DNA from: an uncultured Bacteroidota bacterium
GTDB taxonomy: Bacteria; Bacteroidota; Bacteroidia; Bacteroidales; SZUA-534
DNA: 9,530 nucleotides
Reading direction: 5' to 3'
Assembly (NCBI GenBank): GCA_937885735.1
Contig: CALABN010000114.1
Location: 1-9,530 of the forward strand
Shown here: positions 6,539 to 9,530 of the stretch, one piece after another
Layout of the letters: each line of letters opens with the position of its first letter
Position numbering within the stretch: position 1 is the stretch's first letter
Notes under the pieces: generated by a model
What the model was told of the DNA's origin: nothing
The model's input: only the letters and a program-made list of their open reading frames with translations
Databases searched by the model: none
Translations under genes and position numbers: made by a program

Positions 6539-9530
6539 ATGAACAAGATATTTTTAGGGATATACAGATTTTTTTGTCAGCATAAAATATTGTTTTACAG
6601 TTTCTTGATCTTGTCTGTAGTGGCTATGGGCATTTCGGCAAGCAAGATAAGGCTACGTCAGACTGTGGCCGATTTCTTCCCGTCGAAGACCGATTTGGAC
6701 GCCACTTCCGACGTGTTCCAGAATCTGGAGATTACTGACAAGATAATGGTTATGCTGACACCTGTTGACGGCACTGCTTCCGCCGACAGCCTGATGCAAG
6801 TCGCCGATGAACTTGCCACCGCCATTCAGGAGTCGTGTGCCGATTACCTGAAAGGCATCTTGCTAAAGATTGACGATGAAACCATATCTGACGTAAGTGA
6901 TTTTATTTACAGCAAGTTGCCATTCTTCCTGACTGATTCTGACTATGTGCGCATCGACACTATGCTGAACAGCGGGAGCATTGCCCGCCGTATGCGTCAG
7001 AACTATCAAAACCTGATTTCGCCGATAGGTATGGGCTCAAAGCGGTTCATTATGCGCGATCCGCTCGGCTTGGGTTTCCAGACGCTTGAAAACCTTCAGG
7101 ATTTTCAGATTGAATCGGGATACATAAGGCATAACAACTACCTGTTTACCAAAGACACCTGCACATTGCTAATGGTGCTGATGCCTAAATTCGATATGGG
7201 GCAGATTGGTGACAACCAGAACTTTGTGACAGCACTTGAAAATGAGATTCAACAGAACAACAACCGTCATAAATCTATCAAGACTGAATATTTTGGCGGT
7301 GTGTCGGTGAGCGTCTACAATGCCCGTCAGGTGATGAACGACACTCTGGTGACTTCCATTTTGGCTTTGATTATCATTGTCGTGTTCATATCGCTGGTTT
7401 TCAAGCGCAAGTCGTCTATCCCGTTGATTTTGGCGCCTGTCGTCTACGGCGCGCTGTTTGCATTGGCTTTGATATCGGTCATAAAGGGTGAGATTACCAT
7501 TGTGGCCATTGGCGCAGGCGCCGCAGTCATTGGCATAGCGTTGAGTTATTCCATTCATATGCTTGCGCACCAGAACCACGTAACCAATGTGGAGCAACTT
7601 ATCAGCGAATTGGCATACCCGCTTACCATTGGCAGTTTCACTACCATTGGCGCATTCTTTGCGCTGGTGTTCACCAACTCTGGAATGTTGCGCGATTTCG
7701 GCCTTTTTGCGTCGCTTACGCTTATTGGCACAACGCTTTTCTGCCTCATCTTCCTGCCTCATTTCCTGAAAGGCCAGGCCAATGTAAAGCAGGGTAGAAT
7801 GTTGAGGCTCATTGAGAAGATAAACACCTACAGTTACGAAAAGAACAAATGGCTTGTGGGTGCCATTCTGGTGGCCATTGTTGTTGGATTCTTCACCGCT
7901 GGCAAGGTTAGGTTCAACAGCGATATGATGACTATGTACTACGAGCCCGAACATTTGAAGGAGGCGCGTGAGAGGCTCGAGTCGTTTGCCGATTCGGGCG
8001 ACAAGAACGTGATGTTTGTGAGCGTGGGCGACAATATCGGCAAGGCATCTTCCAACTACGCTGAAACCAACCTTATGCTCGACAGCCTCAAAAACCGTGG
8101 CTTGATAAAAGGATACGCATCGGCACAGCGATTTGTCATTCCTGCCGACGAACAGCAACGCAGGCTCGATTTGTGGAACGGTTTTTGGACCGATGAAAGA
8201 CGCCAGTTGGTGGAGTCGCAGATTACCGCTGAAACTGAAAAATACCATTTCAAGGCATCGGCGTTCAATGGCTTCTTTGACTGGTTCAATTCCAGTTTTG
8301 AGCCTATCGACTATTCCGCCGACAACAGTTTCAGCCAACTGCTTTCCAATTGGACATCGACATCCGACAAGTACAATATGCTTATAACTCAAGTGCTTGT
8401 CAATAATGCGACAAAGGAACAGGTTTACAGTGAGTTGCAAGACCGTCCAAACCTTGTGATATACGACCGCTCGTACTACACAAACCAGTGGGTTTCTACT
8501 ATGAACGACGATTTCAACTGGATTCTGTATGTGTCGTCGTTCCTTGTTTTCGGCGCACTCTTGGTGTCGTTCGGGCGCATCGAACTTACGCTCATAAGTT
8601 TCTTGCCAATGTTTGTGAGTTGGTTTGTGATACTCGGCTTTATGGCCATTTTCGGCATCGAGTTCAACATCATCAACATCATCCTTTCAACATTCATCTT
8701 CGGCATCGGCGACGATTTCAGCATCTTCATAATGGACGGCTTGCAGAACAGGTATCGTACGGGTCAGAAGATTCTCGACTCGCACAAGACGGCCATTTTC
8801 TGCTCGGCATTTACCATAATTGTGGGAATGGGCGCTTTGGCGTTTGCACAGCATCCCTCGCTTCAGTCCATTTCGCTCATATCGATAGTTGGCATTTTGG
8901 TGGTTGTGCTGGTGGCCTTTGCCATAGAGCCTATCATCTTCAACTTCTTCATAGCCAATCCGGCCAGCAAGGGCAATCTGCCTTACACGGCCTGGGGCCT
9001 GTTGCGCACGGCATTCTCGTTTGGTGTCTTCTTGGCAGGATGCATTGCCTTGCGACTGTTGAGCCTGGTATTGTGCCTTGTGCCCGTCAAAAAGCGCATC
9101 AAGCGCGATATTCTCTGCTTCCTGATGAGCAAGACCTGCCGAATGGTGATAATGTCGGCACCGCAAATCAGGTATGAGGTTAGGAACCGCGAAGTGGCCG
9201 ATTTTGGCAAGCCGTCGGTGATTATTGCCAACCACCAGTCGTTTATGGACATTTTGGTGATGCTGTCGCTGTCGCGCAAGGTGCTTATGGTCACCAACAA
9301 GTGGGTATGGTACTCGCCGTTCTTTGGCGGATTGATTCGCTACGTGGGATTTTTCTACAATGGCAATCCATACGAGTCGAACCTCAAGTTGATGAGCGAA
9401 CGCGTTAAGGAGGGATATTCAATAATGGTTTTCCCTGAAGGGACACGTTCGGTTGACGGCACTATCGGAAGGTTCCACAAGGGTGCCTTCTGCCTGTCGG
9501 AGGAACTCAAGATTGACATCACGCCAGTTG
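6539..9530 (+). CDS. MMPL/RND-family exporter fused to a PlsC-type acyltransferase (3'-partial)
   Basis: Translating from the ATG at 6539 gives an uninterrupted frame of 997 codons that runs off the window end. It holds an RND-superfamily transporter with duplicated halves: span 1 at about 16-34, an extracytoplasmic domain, spans at about 270-289, 295-315, 319-341, 361-378 and 388-407; then span 7 at about 438-455, a second external domain, and spans at about 661-678, 683-707, 711-733, 751-769 and 776-804. An extra hydrophobic stretch (about 819-849) leads to a lysophospholipid acyltransferase domain with the HX4D motif in NHQSFMD (His899, Asp904) and FPEGTRS (965-971). The product would export a lipid-like or polyene cargo while its cytoplasmic acyltransferase esterifies it (inference). 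Proton-relay positions are unusual: S336-Y337 in the first half, D726-F727 in the second. The start is 3 bp after the GT gene stop, so the two are co-transcribed. The acyltransferase C-terminus is outside the window. Confidence 0.9.
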   Translation, partial: MNKIFLGIYRFFCQHKILFYSFLILSVVAMGISASKIRLRQTVADFFPSKTDLDATSDVFQNLEITDKIMVMLTPVDGTASADSLMQVADELATAIQESCADYLKGILLKIDDETISDVSDFIYSKLPFFLTDSDYVRIDTMLNSGSIARRMRQNYQNLISPIGMGSKRFIMRDPLGLGFQTLENLQDFQIESGYIRHNNYLFTKDTCTLLMVLMPKFDMGQIGDNQNFVTALENEIQQNNNRHKSIKTEYFGGVSVSVYNARQVMNDTLVTSILALIIIVVFISLVFKRKSSIPLILAPVVYGALFALALISVIKGEITIVAIGAGAAVIGIALSYSIHMLAHQNHVTNVEQLISELAYPLTIGSFTTIGAFFALVFTNSGMLRDFGLFASLTLIGTTLFCLIFLPHFLKGQANVKQGRMLRLIEKINTYSYEKNKWLVGAILVAIVVGFFTAGKVRFNSDMMTMYYEPEHLKEARERLESFADSGDKNVMFVSVGDNIGKASSNYAETNLMLDSLKNRGLIKGYASAQRFVIPADEQQRRLDLWNGFWTDERRQLVESQITAETEKYHFKASAFNGFFDWFNSSFEPIDYSADNSFSQLLSNWTSTSDKYNMLITQVLVNNATKEQVYSELQDRPNLVIYDRSYYTNQWVSTMNDDFNWILYVSSFLVFGALLVSFGRIELTLISFLPMFVSWFVILGFMAIFGIEFNIINIILSTFIFGIGDDFSIFIMDGLQNRYRTGQKILDSHKTAIFCSAFTIIVGMGALAFAQHPSLQSISLISIVGILVVVLVAFAIEPIIFNFFIANPASKGNLPYTAWGLLRTAFSFGVFLAGCIALRLLSLVLCLVPVKKRIKRDILCFLMSKTCRMVIMSAPQIRYEVRNREVADFGKPSVIIANHQSFMDILVMLSLSRKVLMVTNKWVWYSPFFGGLIRYVGFFYNGNPYESNLKLMSERVKEGYSIMVFPEGTRSVDGTIGRFHKGAFCLSEELKIDITPV

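Noticed and set aside
7169..8440. Minus-strand open frame of 423 codons inside the MMPL gene
   Set aside because: Its codon boundaries coincide with those of the + strand gene, so its stops correspond to TTA, CTA and TCA codons on the + strand. The gene simply avoids these three codons here; the frame ends at the CTA at 7169-7171. The product is rich in His, Arg and Gln without recognisable motifs, while the + strand frame has clear MMPL features.
8488..9177. Plus-strand open frame of 229 codons in another frame of the MMPL gene
   Set aside because: It overlaps the second MMPL half and the start of the acyltransferase, where the main frame shows membrane spans and motifs. The alternative product is His/Cys/Arg-rich with no domain pattern.

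Overview
The window is a dense, single-strand (+) biosynthetic operon from what looks like an uncultured member of the Bacteroidota, probably Bacteroidales. The reasons are moderate GC, start codons without a convincing Shine-Dalgarno sequence, a TAnnTTTG-type -7 promoter element in the only real gap, and a gene set (BtrH-like acyltransferase, ABC exporter, ACP, paired ketosynthases, GT2-DUF2062, MMPL-acyltransferase) typical of the aryl-polyene / flexirubin-type pigment clusters of this phylum. The taxonomic call is inference from style and gene content.

Layout. Bases 1-762 are one open frame made of two unrelated pieces: the C-terminal part of a family 2 glycosyltransferase (to about base 285) joined in frame to the C-terminal part of a BtrH/DUF4872-type acyl-ACP transferase. 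Codon use changes at the join, so this is either a recombination scar or an assembly chimera at the edge of the cluster. Then come an ABC ATPase (767-1513) and its ABC-2 permease (1506-2774), a stand-alone acyl carrier protein (2781-3053), a catalytically intact ketosynthase (3054-4244) and a second ketosynthase-fold protein that has lost the active-site Cys and both His (4241-5293), so a probable chain-length-factor partner. After a 75-bp gap with a possible promoter there is a GT2 fused to a DUF2062 membrane domain (5369-6535). Last is a very long MMPL exporter fused to a PlsC-type acyltransferase, starting at 6539 and still open at the window end.

How the genes may work together (inference): the ACP carries the growing chain, the KS/CLF-like pair condenses malonyl units into a polyene, the BtrH-like protein, GT2 and PlsC-type acyltransferase attach or transfer acyl and sugar groups at the membrane, and the ABC and MMPL systems move product to the outer membrane. 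No ketoreductase, dehydratase, starter-unit ligase, ammonia-lyase or phosphopantetheinyl transferase is present here, so the pathway must continue outside the window. There are no RNA genes, CRISPR arrays, insertion sequences or long repeats that I can see, and no gene-free stretch longer than 75 bp.
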